From the NCBI GenBank assembly GCA_036785325.1, contig JAXIVH010000065.1, positions 452,001-516,000 of the forward strand: a stretch of DNA of 64,000 nt, given 5' to 3'. Of this stretch, positions 51,861-62,211 are shown one piece after another; positions within the stretch are counted from its first letter, which is position 1; each line of letters begins with the position of its first letter. This DNA comes from Urophycis tenuis (taxonomy: Eukaryota; Chordata; Actinopteri; Gadiformes; Phycidae). A model generated the notes under the pieces. The model was not told where the DNA came from, did not search any database, and worked only from the letters and a program-made list of their open reading frames with translations. The translations under genes and the position numbers were made by a program.

Positions 51861-51971
51861 GCAGTTATGTAAGACTCCAATTCTTTTCCTTACAATTTTT
51901 CCTTTATTAATGCACATCAGGTAGTGCCACGTTGGACCAATTTCAGAGAAATTTCACTCAGCGACAGCAGA

Positions 51972-52045
51972 GGTACTGTGGCTTAGCTGGTCAAAGCGCC
52001 TGTCTAGTAAACAGGAGACCCTGGGTTCAACTCCCAGCAGTACCT
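51972..52045 (+). tRNA. tRNA-Thr(AGT): tRNA-Thr(AGT) b, unit 2
   Basis: Identical to 47946-48019. Confidence 0.92.
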
Positions 52046-52454
52046 GTCATTGCCCTTCTCCTAGTTTACATTGTGATGCCAGTTTCTGTGTACCAAAAAA
52101 ATATCGGAATCATCTAAACCGGACCTTTTGCAACCCATGTCTATCGCATATTATGAGATTGCCTCTGTGAAGGAATAACTTAGCCTTTGATTGTTTGTTT
52201 GCCACACAAATAGTGCATTCCTTTGTAACATTGATCAGAATCTTTCTATTGAAGTATTGTGGCCCTCAACCTATCCAAACCAATCTAACAGAGGAGATAT
52301 TCAAAGTTGGGGTTCAAAATTAAAGTTGAAAGCTTTGCAAGGAGCAAGTGAACTGTACAAAAGACATGGCATGCAAAGCATTCTGGTTAATTGTCAACAA
52401 CTCATTTGGACTTTAAAGGTTCTCTCCGAAACGCAACGTAGCAGTTGAGTCCGA

Positions 52455-52527
52455 GCCCGGTTAGCTCAGTTGGTAGAGCATGAGACTCTTATTCTCAGGG
52501 TTGTGGGTTTGAGCCCCACATTTGGCG
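52455..52527 (+). tRNA. tRNA-Lys(CTT): tRNA-Lys(CTT) variant, unit 2
   Basis: As at 48429 but the 3' acceptor reads ATTTGGC, restoring the first base pair (G-C). The C-T mismatch and the T at position 38 remain. Confidence 0.65.
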
Positions 52528-52772
52528 CAGTAATCTTTGCAAATGATGCTGGTGTTTGCTGTACTTTTCTGTCAATCTTCTCTCTATGCTTTGTGACACA
52601 ATGGGCATACAAAGTACACAGGATCTCCTAAGATAAAGTCCAAAAGTACTGAGTGTTATCTGATGTGCTACTTAATCAACCTTTATTTTTCTCACGCATC
52701 CAAGGAATCATGTCAGACCGAGGTTGTTGTTTTCTCAATTTTTAGCTCAAGAAGTTCACTTTGGCTGCCAGT

Positions 52773-52845
52773 GGTGCTGTGGCTTAGCTGGTTAAAGTGC
52801 CTGTCTAGTAAACAGGAGATCCTGGGCTAAATCCCAGCAGTACCT
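52773..52845 (+). pseudogene. tRNA-Thr(AGT) pseudogene, unit 2
   Basis: Same T-loop damage as at 48747. Confidence 0.85.
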
Positions 52846-52963
52846 GCAGTTAAGACTCCCAGTCGTTTCGATTCCTTTTCCTTGCCATTTTTTCTTTATT
52901 AACGCACATCAGCTAGTGCTACATTGGACAAATTTCAGAGAAAGTTCACCCTATGACAGCAGA

Positions 52964-53037
52964 GGTACTGTGGCTTAGCTGGTCAAAGCGCCTGTCTTGT
53001 AAACAGGAGACCCTGGGTTCAACTCCCAGCAATACCC
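52964..53037 (+). tRNA. tRNA-Thr(TGT): tRNA-Thr(TGT), unit 2
   Basis: Anticodon TGT kept. The 3' acceptor reads CAATACC, giving one C-A mismatch with GGTACTG, and the following base is C not T. Confidence 0.8.
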
Positions 53038-53290
53038 GTGATTGCCTGTCTCCTAGTTTACATTGTGATGCCAGCTTTTTTTTCACCAAAAAAATATCAG
53101 AATCATTTCAACCGGAGCTTTGTTGTTAGGTGTAATTACATGTCACAAGTCCTTTGAGCCTAACTTCTTCATGGCTACACCATACTGTGTTATTGTAGTC
53201 GGCGTTCAAGAAGAAGCCTATAAATGCTGATTCTCCCAAGGTTCTTCAGCAGTGTTTGACATCAAAATCAAAATGCTGCCCAAAAGGAAC

Positions 53291-53363
53291 CGCCCAACGT
53301 GGGGCTCGAACCCACGACCCTGAGATTAAGAGTCTCATGCTCTACCGACTGAGCTAGCCGGGC
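53291..53363 (-). tRNA. tRNA-Lys(CTT): tRNA-Lys(CTT), unit 2
   Basis: Identical to 49265-49337. Confidence 0.95.
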
Positions 53364-53549
53364 GATAAAAGTCTTTTTAGCTGTTCTTTTGGAGGGACCC
53401 ACACACAGATCTGGAAGCACACAACAGCTGTTGGACATCCAGAACAGTGGGTTCCACACAAAGTTAATGATCAAATTGCCATCTTTTGACGTCCTTAGCC
53501 TTTTGGTACCCGATACTCTGACTGACACCAGCAGCAGCTGCTGCCTGAC

Positions 53550-53555
53550 GTCTCT

Positions 53556-53616
<61 letters not shown>

Positions 53617-53623
53617 AGGGACG
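53550..53623 (+). tRNA. tRNA-Asn(GTT): tRNA-Asn(GTT), unit 2
   Basis: Identical to 49524-49597 in the transcribed part. The downstream flank differs (CTTGCATTTGGAG), so the first T-run is weaker. Confidence 0.94.
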
Positions 53624-53790
53624 CTTGCATTTGGAGTCATATGCCAGTCGACAAAACAAGCGTTTCACAATCAAAACTCCAAGACGCCTCATGTTGCATG
53701 CATCCTCTTCTTCTAATGGGCAAATTTCCCTCATGTTGTCATACTTGGCATTTGTGTACGAGGATACACAGACACCAAGATCTTCCACAA

Positions 53791-53809
53791 GTCTCTGTGG
53801 CGCAATCGG
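53791..53809 (+). pseudogene. tRNA-Asn 5' fragment, unit 2
   Basis: Same 19 nt fragment as at 49765. Confidence 0.8.
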
Positions 53810-53978
53810 AATGCGTGTGGTTGTGGCTAGTCTTGTTAGGTGTAATTACATGTCACAAGTGTTCCTCATGGCTACACCATGCTGTGTTTTTGCAGTGGGC
53901 GCTCAAGAAGAAGCCCATCAATGCTCATTCTCCCAAGGTTCTTCAGCAGGGTTTGACATCAAAATCAAAACGCTGCCC

Positions 53979-54170
53979 AAAGAGAGACCAGAAAGACCGA
54001 CGGTCCCCATCCAACCTGACAGAGCTTGACAGGATCTGCAGAGAAGAATGGCAGAAACGCCCCAAATCCTGGTGTGCAAATTTTGTTGCATCATGCCAAA
54101 GAAGACTTGAGGCTGTCATTGCTGCCAAAGGCCCTAAAACTAAGTGCTGAGTAAAGGGTCAGAATACTTT
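53979..54170 (+). mobile_element. Tc1 remnant at the unit 2/3 junction
   Basis: Same remnant as 49957-50150, with a 13 bp deletion at AGAAAGACCGACGG. Confidence 0.88.
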
Positions 54171-54193
54171 CTAAAATCCTGATAAAGATAGAA

Positions 54194-54219
54194 GGCTTCA
54201 CGAATGTGCGTGTCATCCT
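54194..54219 (-). pseudogene. U6 snRNA 3' fragment, unit 3
   Basis: Same as unit 2. Confidence 0.6.
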
Positions 54220-54359
54220 GGAGCCCGATTTCCAAGCAGTTGTTTTCCCGGGGGCGCGGCTTCAAAAGGTAGCGCATTGTTGTGCACAACGACATGCAAG
54301 ACCAGAGGTTGAGGTTGCTTCATCGGCAGTGCGTGTTCCGTCACAGGCCGCTGTTGGCC

Positions 54360-54461
54360 ATCGCTTCTCTGCCTTTTGGCTAAGATCAAGTGGTAGTATC
54401 TGTTCTTATCAGCTTGCCTTATCAGTCTGATATGTCCTCTATGTGGGGACTACATATTAAA
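54360..54461 (+). pseudogene. U2-like snRNA 5' part, unit 3
   Basis: Like the others but altered after CTTATCAG by a short duplicated insert (CTTGCCTTATCAG), which disrupts stem II. This supports loss of function for the U2-like parts. Confidence 0.75.
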
Positions 54462-54536
54462 CATAGAGGGCCACCGTTGGGCAGTTTACCAAGCCGGCGA
54501 GTGGGACAGGCGGGCCGTGGCAGCAGGCGCATGTGT

Positions 54537-54654
54537 TAACTCTGGTTTCTCTACAAATCGTACAAGCCTTTCGCCTTTTACTAAAGACTTCCGTGGAGAG
54601 GAACACCCAAGAGTTTAGGGAATTTTTCTGGTGGGCTTTGCCATGTGGCAGAGC
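54537..54654 (+). ncRNA. U5: U5 snRNA, unit 3
   Basis: Identical to unit 2 through loop I, Sm site and 3' hairpin. Confidence 0.88.
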
Positions 54655-55119
54655 TCTGCATTACTGTGAAAATGATTGCCCTCTCCCTCTGAAAGCTCCT
54701 CCAGCTCCAAATGCTGCTCGGTGCAATTCAGCATTGTCCCAGAAATGCCGTGTCACCGGTGACGGTGTGCCGTTCTGTTTGTGAGGTAATATGAATCGGG
54801 GTTGTCCAGAGACCACGGTAGCCTAAAACCCCACCACCAGGGGCACGCTTTTCCCTGTGTTTAATAGCCTTGATGGCATTTCTTTCTGCAAAATCCCAGA
54901 AGTCGAATACAGCAAAGCATGAAACAAAAAAGATATTCACTCACTATTATTATTACTATATTACGAATAATGAGTGTTGGAATTGTATCTTACGGGTGCA
55001 GATATCACAATAACGATTGTAGTTTGTTAGTTGTGGCATAATGGTCAGTAAAATGTAAGCACCATGATGTAGACTCTTATGTGAGAGAATCAGTGCAGCA
55101 TGTGAGCCGTGTACTAGGC

Positions 55120-55283
55120 ATACTTACCTGGCAGGGGAGATACCATGATCAAGAAGGTGGTTCACCCAGGGTGAGGCTCAGCCATTGCACTCCGGTTGTG
55201 CTGACCCCTGCGAATTCCCCACATGTGGGAATCTCGACTGCAAAATTTCTGGTAGTGGGGGACTGCGTCCGCGCTCTCCCCTG
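55120..55283 (+). ncRNA. U1: U1 snRNA, unit 3
   Basis: 164 nt, identical to unit 1 as far as I can see. Confidence 0.93.
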
Positions 55284-55751
55284 GTGTGCTTGTGGGAAAA
55301 TAAATACCAAAGTTTAACTTACGTTGACTGCAGCTGTCAACGGGGAATTGACTAGATGTGGAATTTATGCCACCATGAATGAACTTTTCAAATGTCTGAG
55401 ATTGTTGGTTTAGTTACCAGCACCGAACAAGGACATCATCTTCATTAATAAGGTAACGCAGTTCATTTGTAGAAAGGACTGTGGGCAAGATTGTTGTTTG
55501 CGAACGGTTGACATCTTGTCTATGTAATTCCTCAATCGCAAATTGCTGCAGGCAGCAATGCGCCTTGATGGCATTTATTGATGCAAAATCTCAGGTAGTG
55601 GATGGCTGTTTGTTTTTGTTTGTTTGACCCATCTGCTTCTAGGTCTACTCAGAACCTCCGATGAATCTGTCCTGCTTTTGGGGTTCCTGTGCCAAGTCGA
55701 CGTCCAGTCGTTGCGCTTTGACTTAGAGGGCTGCTGGGCTCCTATGCCCTC

Positions 55752-55784
55752 TCCTCGTTAGTATAGTGGACAGTATCGCTCGCT
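55752..55784 (+). pseudogene. tRNA-Asp 5' fragment, unit 3
   Basis: Same fragment as at 47703. Confidence 0.7.
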
Positions 55785-55809
55785 CAAGCAGCTCTCCTTA
55801 GCTCCAAGT

Positions 55810-55883
55810 GGTGCTGTGGCTTAGCTGGTTAAAGTGCCTGTCTAGTAAACAGGAGACCCTGGGTTCAAATCCTAGCAGTACCT
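55810..55883 (+). tRNA. tRNA-Thr(AGT): tRNA-Thr(AGT) a, unit 3
   Basis: Identical to 47761-47834. Confidence 0.92.
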
Positions 55884-55994
55884 GCAGTTATGTAAGACTC
55901 CAATTCTTTTCCTTACCATTTTTCCTTTATTAACGCACATCAGGTAGTGCCACGTTGGACCAATTTCAGAGAAATTTCACTCAGCGACAGCAGA

Positions 55995-56068
55995 GGTACT
56001 GTGGCTTAGCTGGTCAAAGCGCCTGTCTAGTAAACAGGAGACCCTGGGTTCAACTCCCAGCAGTACCT
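55995..56068 (+). tRNA. tRNA-Thr(AGT): tRNA-Thr(AGT) b, unit 3
   Basis: Identical to 47946-48019. Confidence 0.92.
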
Positions 56069-56477
56069 GTCATTGCCCTTCTCCTAGTTTACATTGTGAT
56101 GCCAGTTTCTGTGTACCAAAAAAATATCGGAATCATCTAAACCGGACCTTTTGCAACCCATGTCTATCGCATATTATGAGATTGCCTCTGTGAAGGAATA
56201 ACTTAGCCTTTGATTGTTTGTTTGCCACACAAATAGTGCATTCCTTTGTAACATTGATCAGAATCTTTCTATTGAAGTGTTGTGGCCCTTAACCTATCCA
56301 AACCAATCTAACAGAGGAGATATTCAAAGTTGGGGTTCAAAATTAAAGTTGAAAGCTTTGCAAGGAGCAAGTGAACTGTACAAAAGACATGGCATGCAAA
56401 GCATTCTGGTTAATTGTCAACAACTCATTTGGACTTTAAAGGTTCTCTCCGAAACGCAACGTAGCAGTTGAGTCCGA

Positions 56478-56550
56478 GCCCGGTTAGCTCAGTTGGTAGA
56501 GCATGAGACTCTTATTCTCAGGGTTGTGGGTTTGAGCCCCACATTTGGTG
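56478..56550 (+). tRNA. tRNA-Lys(CTT): tRNA-Lys(CTT) variant, unit 3
   Basis: Same as unit 1, including the T at position 38 and acceptor mismatch. Confidence 0.65.
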
Positions 56551-56795
56551 CAGTAATCTTTGCAAATGATGCTGGTGTTTGCTGTACTTTTCTGTCAATC
56601 TTCTCTCTATGCTTTGTGACACAATGGGCATACAAAGTACACAGGATCTCCTGAGATAAAGTCCAAAAGTACTGAGTGTTATCTGATGTGCTACTTAATC
56701 AACCTTTATTTTTCTCACGCATCCAAGGAATCATGTCAGACCGAGGTTGTTGTTTTCTCAATTTTTAGCTCAAGAAGTTCACTTTGGCTGCCAGT

Positions 56796-56868
56796 GGTGC
56801 TGTGGCTTAGCTGGTTAAAGTGCCTGTCTAGTAAACAGGAGATCCTGGGCTAAATCCCAGCAGTACCT
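56796..56868 (+). pseudogene. tRNA-Thr(AGT) pseudogene, unit 3
   Basis: Same T-loop damage as at 48747. Confidence 0.85.
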
Positions 56869-56986
56869 GCAGTTAAGACTCCCAGTCGTTTCGATTCCTT
56901 TTCCTTGCCATTTTTTCTTTATTAACGCACATCAGCTAGTGCTACATTGGACAAATTTCAGAGAAAGTTCACCCTATGACAGCAGA

Positions 56987-57060
56987 GGTACTGTGGCTTA
57001 GCTGGTCAAAGCGCCTGTCTTGTAAACAGGAGACCCTGGGTTCAACTCCCAGCAATACCT
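56987..57060 (+). tRNA. tRNA-Thr(TGT): tRNA-Thr(TGT), unit 3
   Basis: Anticodon TGT; acceptor end CAATACC (one mismatch) as in unit 2. Confidence 0.8.
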
Positions 57061-57313
57061 GTGATTGCCTGTCTCCTAGTTTACATTGTGATGCCAGCTT
57101 TTTTTTCACCAAAAAAATATCAGAATCATTTCAACCGGAGCTTTGTTGTTAGGTGTAATTACATGTCACAAGTCCTTTGAGCCTAACTTCTTCATGGCTA
57201 CACCATACTGTGTTATTGTAGTCGGCGTTCAAGAAGAAGCCTATAAATGCTGATTCTCCCAAGGTTCTTCAGCAGTGTTTGACATCAAAATCAAAATGCT
57301 GCCCAAAAGGAAC

Positions 57314-57386
57314 CGCCCAACGTGGGGCTCGAACCCACGACCCTGAGATTAAGAGTCTCATGCTCTACCGACTGAGCTAGCCGGGC
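57314..57386 (-). tRNA. tRNA-Lys(CTT): tRNA-Lys(CTT) first copy, unit 3
   Basis: Identical to 49265-49337. Confidence 0.95.
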
Positions 57387-57567
57387 GATAAAAGTCTTTT
57401 TAGCTGTTCTTTTGGAGGGACCCACACACAGATCTGGAAGCACACAACAGCTGTTGGACATCCAGAACAGAACACACAAAGTTAATGATCAAATTGCCAT
57501 CTTTTGACGTCCTTAGCCTTTTGGTACCCGATACACTGACTGACACCAGCAGCAGCTGCTGCCTGAC

Positions 57568-57573
57568 GTCTCT

Positions 57574-57622
<49 letters not shown>
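57568..57622 (+). pseudogene. tRNA-Asn(GTT) 3'-truncated at the internal duplication
   Basis: Canonical through the anticodon arm and GGTTGGTGGT, then joined to AAATGCTGATTCTCC, the start of the duplicated segment. Box B and the 3' acceptor are lost. Confidence 0.9.
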
Positions 57623-57691
57623 AAATGCTGATTCTCCCAAGGTTCCTCAGCAGTGTTTGACATCAAAATCAAAATGCTGCCCAAAAGGAAC

Positions 57692-57764
57692 CGCCCAACG
57701 TGGGGCTCGAACCCACGACCCTGAGATTAAGAGTCTCATGCTCTACCGACTGAGCTAGCCGGGC
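57692..57764 (-). tRNA. tRNA-Lys(CTT): tRNA-Lys(CTT) second copy, unit 3
   Basis: Duplicate of 57314-57386, sequence unchanged, with its own TTTT terminator. Confidence 0.95.
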
Positions 57765-57945
57765 GATAAAAGTCCTTTTAGCTGTTCTTTTGGAGGGACC
57801 CACACACAGATCTGGAAGCACACAACAGCTGTTGGACATCCAGAACAGAACACACAAAGTTAATGATCAAATTGCCATCTTTTGACGTCCTTAGCCTTTT
57901 GATACCCGATACACTGACTGACACCAGCAGCAGCTGCTGCCTGAC

Positions 57946-57951
57946 GTCTCT

Positions 57952-58012
<61 letters not shown>

Positions 58013-58019
58013 AGGGACG
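57946..58019 (+). tRNA. tRNA-Asn(GTT): tRNA-Asn(GTT) second copy, unit 3
   Basis: Complete canonical tRNA-Asn in the duplicated segment. Confidence 0.95.
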
Positions 58020-58186
58020 CTTGCATTTGGAGTCATATGCCAGTCGACAAAACAAGCGTTTCACAATCAAAACTCCAAGACGCCTCATGTTGCATGCATC
58101 CTCTTCTTCTAATGGGCAAATTTCCCTCATGTTGTCATACTTGGCATTTGTGTACGAGGATACACAGACACCAAGATCTTCCACAA

Positions 58187-58260
58187 GTCTCTGTGACGCA
58201 ATAGGCTAGCGCGTTCGGCTGTTAACTGAAAGGTTGGTGGTTCGAGCCCACCCAGGGACG
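58187..58260 (+). tRNA. tRNA-Asn(GTT): tRNA-Asn(GTT), diverged, right end of the array
   Basis: 74 nt, anticodon loop CTGTTAA, box B GGTTCGAGCCC. It has a G-to-A change at the start of the D stem (GTGACGC) and a G-U pair in the anticodon stem. This is the full version of the fragments at 49765 and 53791. Confidence 0.8.
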
Positions 58261-58455
58261 GATGACTTTGAACTGACATGCAGGTTCACAAAACAAGGTG
58301 CATAATGGAGAACTGTGTAACTGGGCACAATACACAATACCAATACCCTTTATCACAATACCCTTTATCCCCAAATGCTTGTAGTCAAGGGGGCAACTGT
58401 GGCCTGTCATCTGAACTCAGTAAATAATTTATGTTCTTGCACCTAGAAACATTGT
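58261..58455. other. Flank between array and LINE
   Basis: Single-copy in this window apart from a short CAATACC(CTTTATC) duplication. The last 12 bp (TAGAAACATTGT, 58444-58455) are the left target duplication of the LINE. Confidence 0.5.
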
Positions 58456-61400
58456 TTGCACCATCCTTTGCACCTATTTTCCGGTTCCGGCGCCGCAACG
58501 AGTGGCAGCCCGATACAGCAGCTCCCGATCTACTTTCCTTTTTTCTTAGATTAAAAGTTTTTTTAAAAACTTTAAAAACTTTTAAAAACTTTCTTTTCTA
58601 TATAGTACTTGTAGAACTTTAGCACTAGGTTTGGACATATGTTAGGCTTATATGCGGGCTCTTAAACGGGTTGATCAATAACAAGAATGTGTAGGGCGAT
58701 CACCACGATCGCTAAACAACAACAACAATAGACCGGCGCCTACTCGTGGGACGAGCTCCTTCAGCTCCGGGATCGACCAGCTGTGTGCCCGAGGGGGATT
58801 CCGAAAGAGCTGAGGATAAAGCGGTGTGGGACTAGAGCAGGAGCCATGGTGAGGAACAAGAAGATGGAGAGGAAGTGGAGATACAAGCCCCGTCTTCCCT
58901 CAGTTATCATGGGAAATGTTCGCTCACTGCCCAACAAGATGGACGAACTATCAGCCCTCATTACTGGACAGCGCGAGTACCGGGAATGCAGTGTGTTGTG
59001 CCTGACGGAGACATGGCTGAACAGGAACATACCAGACTGCTCAGTGGAACTAGCCGGCTTCACGGTAGTTCGGGCGGACAGGAACAAACAGAGCGGTAAG
59101 AAGTCGGGTGGCGGACTTGCCGTCTTTGTTAACTCCAAATGGTGCAACCCGGGACATGTTACCACGAAGGAAATCACGTGCACGCCTGATGTCGAGCTGT
59201 TAGCGGTGGGACTGAGACCGTACTATCTGCCCCGTGAGTTTTCGGCAGCCATTGTTGTTATTGTTTACACTCCACCATCGGCCGTGGCGGCGCGGGCTTG
59301 TGACGTCATTCATTCCTCCGTCGCAGACCTGCAGACTAGACATCCCAACGCTCTCATTATAGTAAACGGAGACTTTAACCATGTGAATATATCTAAGACA
59401 CTAACTGACTTCACCCAGTATGTAACCTGCAGCACCAGAGGAGATAAGACCTTGGACTTACTGTATGCCAATGTTAAGGAGGCATACAGTGCAATAGCCC
59501 TTCCCCCCCTGGGCAAATCAGACCACTGCTTGATACTACTGTCTCCTATATACAAGCCTCTTGTGAGGAGACAGCCCATCACCACCAGGACTGTACAGCA
59601 GTGGTCAGAGGAGGCTCAGGAGGCCCTTAGGGAGTGCTACAGGACAACAGACTGAGGGATGTTTCAGGAAGACTACGGTGACGACATTGAGGGTCTCACT
59701 CAATGCGTCACAGACTATATAAAGTTCTGTGAGGAGAGTGTTGTCCCTACCAAGAAGGTACGCTGCTTACCCAACAGCAAACCCTGGATCAACAGGGACA
59801 TCAAAGTCCTGTTGAACCGTAAGAGGAGAGCCTTCATGGCAGGAGGCAATGATGACACACAGAGGGAGATACAAAGAGAGCTGAGGAGGAAACTGAGGAG
59901 GGCTAAGGACTGCTACAAAAGCAGGATAGAGGGGAAGCTGCAGCTGAACAACTCCCGAGAGGTGTGGGCAGGGGTGAGAACCATCACCGGCATGAAAACT
60001 GCCGGAGGATCACAGGAGGGGACAAAGGAATGGGCCGATGAGTTAAACCTGTTTTTCAACAGATTTGACTCACCAACCGGGGCCAGATCAACACCCCCTC
60101 CCCCTTCCTGCTCTACTCATCTCCCTGCGGTACCACCAGACCCGGGCATGGCAGCTCTTGCACCTCCTCTCCCAGCACCACCCTCTCTCTCTCTCCCGTT
60201 CCACACTCACAGTGAGGCAGGACCAATGTCTGGCCCAGAGGACAGTCACCCCCTCGCCACACCCCCTACTACTCCTGTGACCCCGGTAACACCAACCCTA
60301 ACCATCAACACCAGCCACGTGAGACGGCAGCTCACAAGGATCAGGCCTAGCAAGGCCAGAGGACCCGATGACATCAGCCCGAGGGTGCTCAAGATCTGTG
60401 CGGAGCAGCTGGCAGGAGTGTTCACGCACCTTTTCGGCCTCTCCCTGAGGCTGAAAAAGGTGCCAACTCTATGGAAGACTTCCTGCGTAGTCCCTGTGCC
60501 AAATAAGGGTCGCCCCAACGCTCCAGGGGACTTCAGACCTGTGGCTCTAACGTCACACGTCATGAAGACCTTTGAGAGGTCGGTTCTGGACTACCTCAAG
60601 CCCAGGGTGCGTGACTGCCTGAACCCATTGCAGTTTGCGTACCAAACCCACATCGGCGTGGAGGATGCTATCATCTACCTGCTTCACATAGCTTACACAC
60701 ACCTGGAGAGGCCACAGAGCATGGTGAGAATCATGTTCTTCGACTTCTCTAGTGCTTTTGACACCGTCCAGCCAGGCCGGCTGGCTGAGAAGCTCCTGGT
60801 GATGCAGGTCGATCCTGACATGGTGGCATGGATTACGAACTACCTCACGGACAGGCCGCAGTATGTCAGGCTGCGACACTGCTTGTCAGACATGGTGACA
60901 AGCAACACCGGCACACCCCAGGGAACTGTACTTTCACCATTCTTGTTCACCCTCTACACCTCGGATTTCTGCTACAACTCCCGAACATGCCACCTGCAGA
61001 AGTTCTCTGACGACTCCTCCATTGTTGGGTGCATCACAGGCAACGGGGAGGAGGAGTACAGGGAACTGGTGAAGAACTTTGTGGGATGGTGTGACGGGAA
61101 CCACCTTCAGCTCAACACAGGGAAAACCAAGGAGCTGGTGGTGGACTTCAGATGCAGAAAGAGTCCCCCATTACCAGTTTCCATAAAGGGGGAAGAGGTG
61201 GAGATGGTGGATACCTGCAAGTTCCTTGGGGTGCACCTGAACAACAAACTGGACTGGTCAGATAACACCGAGGCCCTCTACAGGAAGGGACAGAGCAGGC
61301 TGTTCTTCCTGAGGAGGCTCAAATCCTTCAACGTGTGCACTAGGCTGCTACGGATGTTCTACCAGTTGGTGGTAGCCAGTGTCACCTTCTTCGCCGTTGT

Positions 61401-62119
61401 GTGCTGGGGAGGAGGCATTGGGAGCGGTGGTGCCAGTAAGCTGAACAAGCTGGTGAGGAGGGCGAGCTCTGTGGTGGGGATGAAGCTGGACTGTGTGGAG
61501 GCGGTGACAGAGAGGAGGATGAGGGGAAAGCTGCAGGCGATCCTGGACAACCCCTCTCACCCTCTCTATGCCGAGCTAAGGCAACTCAGGAGCACGTTCG
61601 GCCATAGGCTCACTCAGCCACGTGCCTCAAAGCGCTTGGGGGGCTCTTTCATCCCATCAGCTATCAGGCTCCAGGAAGCCCCAACACCACCAGGCAATGG
61701 ACTGAACAATGGACTGAACACCACACTACACTACACACACACCACACCACACATCTTGGACTGTCTTCTAGCCGTCGTTATTTTAGGTCTATTCATAGGT
61801 TGTACCTGGAATACCTTGTATAAATTTGCACATCTTGCATCTTGCACACTCCGCACATTTGCACACTCTATTTTTGAACTACAAATAGCAACCAAGGATG
61901 TTTACCATGTATGCATACAGGTTCTAACTTTTCATCGACCTGACTCAAAGAGCTCCCATTTAACTTAATTTAACTTAAAATAATCTCTCTAGGTAGATCT
62001 ATTTATTGTTTATTGTTATTGACTATAGTCAGGTTCTTTGCACTCGTCTATCCCCTGTACTGCTGGTCATTGTGAATTTCTCCTAAGGGGGATCAATAAA
62101 GGATTATCTTATCTTATCT
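58456..62119 (+). mobile_element. Rex1-like LINE, near-intact
   Basis: About 3.66 kb with a ~330 bp 5' UTR, one long ORF with a single stop, and a tail with TTTCTCCTAAGGGGGATCAATAAAG and (TTATC)n. Flanking 12 bp direct repeats TAGAAACATTGT (left) and TAGAAACAATGT (right, 62120-62131) differ at one base and are the likely target duplication. Confidence 0.88.
58783..61968 (+). pseudogene. Rex1-like ORF: APE endonuclease and RT, one in-frame stop
   Basis: One reading frame throughout, with a single TGA at 59653-59655 (between RTTD and GMFQEDYG; a Trp is expected there, so TGG to TGA). APE: GNVRSLPNKMD, LTETWLNR, RADRNKQSGKKSGGGLAVF, YYLPREF, NGDFNHVN, KSDHCLI. RT: PNSKPWINRD, LFFNRFD, SKARGPDDISPRVLK, FFDFSSAFDTVQPG, NTGTPQGTVLSPFLFTLYT, and the catalytic KFSDDSSIVG (FSDD instead of YADD, as is usual in this LINE group). 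C-terminal SSVVGMKLD and RLGGSFIPSAIRLQ follow, and the last ~90 codons read into the 3' UTR. Confidence 0.9.
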
Positions 62120-62131
62120 TAGAAACAATGT

Positions 62132-62211
62132 CGCACTGCCAGTGTGTTTGCTTGTGGGTAGTGCTGTTAGGTTTAATTACATGTCACAAGTCCTTTGAGC
62201 CTAACTTCTGT
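62132..62211 (+). repeat. Array-derived sequence right of the LINE
   Basis: GTGCTGTTAGGTTTAATTAC and ATGTCACAAGTCCTTTGAGCC match the spacer found in each unit near 49110 and 49812, so the array once extended to here. Confidence 0.8.

Larger units (their letters stand above)
50157..54175 (+). repeat. snRNA/tRNA tandem unit 2
   Basis: Second 4.02 kb unit with the same gene order. It ends with a Tc1 remnant (53979-54170) that lacks 13 bp relative to that of unit 1 (AGAAAGACCGACGG joint). Confidence 0.95.
54176..58260 (+). repeat. snRNA/tRNA tandem unit 3
   Basis: Third unit, same gene order, with an internal ~378 bp duplication of the tRNA-Lys/tRNA-Asn segment (57246-57622 and 57624-57998) and a complete second tRNA-Asn at the end instead of a junction fragment. 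Confidence 0.95.

Noticed and set aside
53389..54150. 253-codon ORF over tRNA-Asn and the Tc1 remnant
   Set aside because: A chance read-through of tRNA, spacer and transposase fragments, interrupted in the other units.
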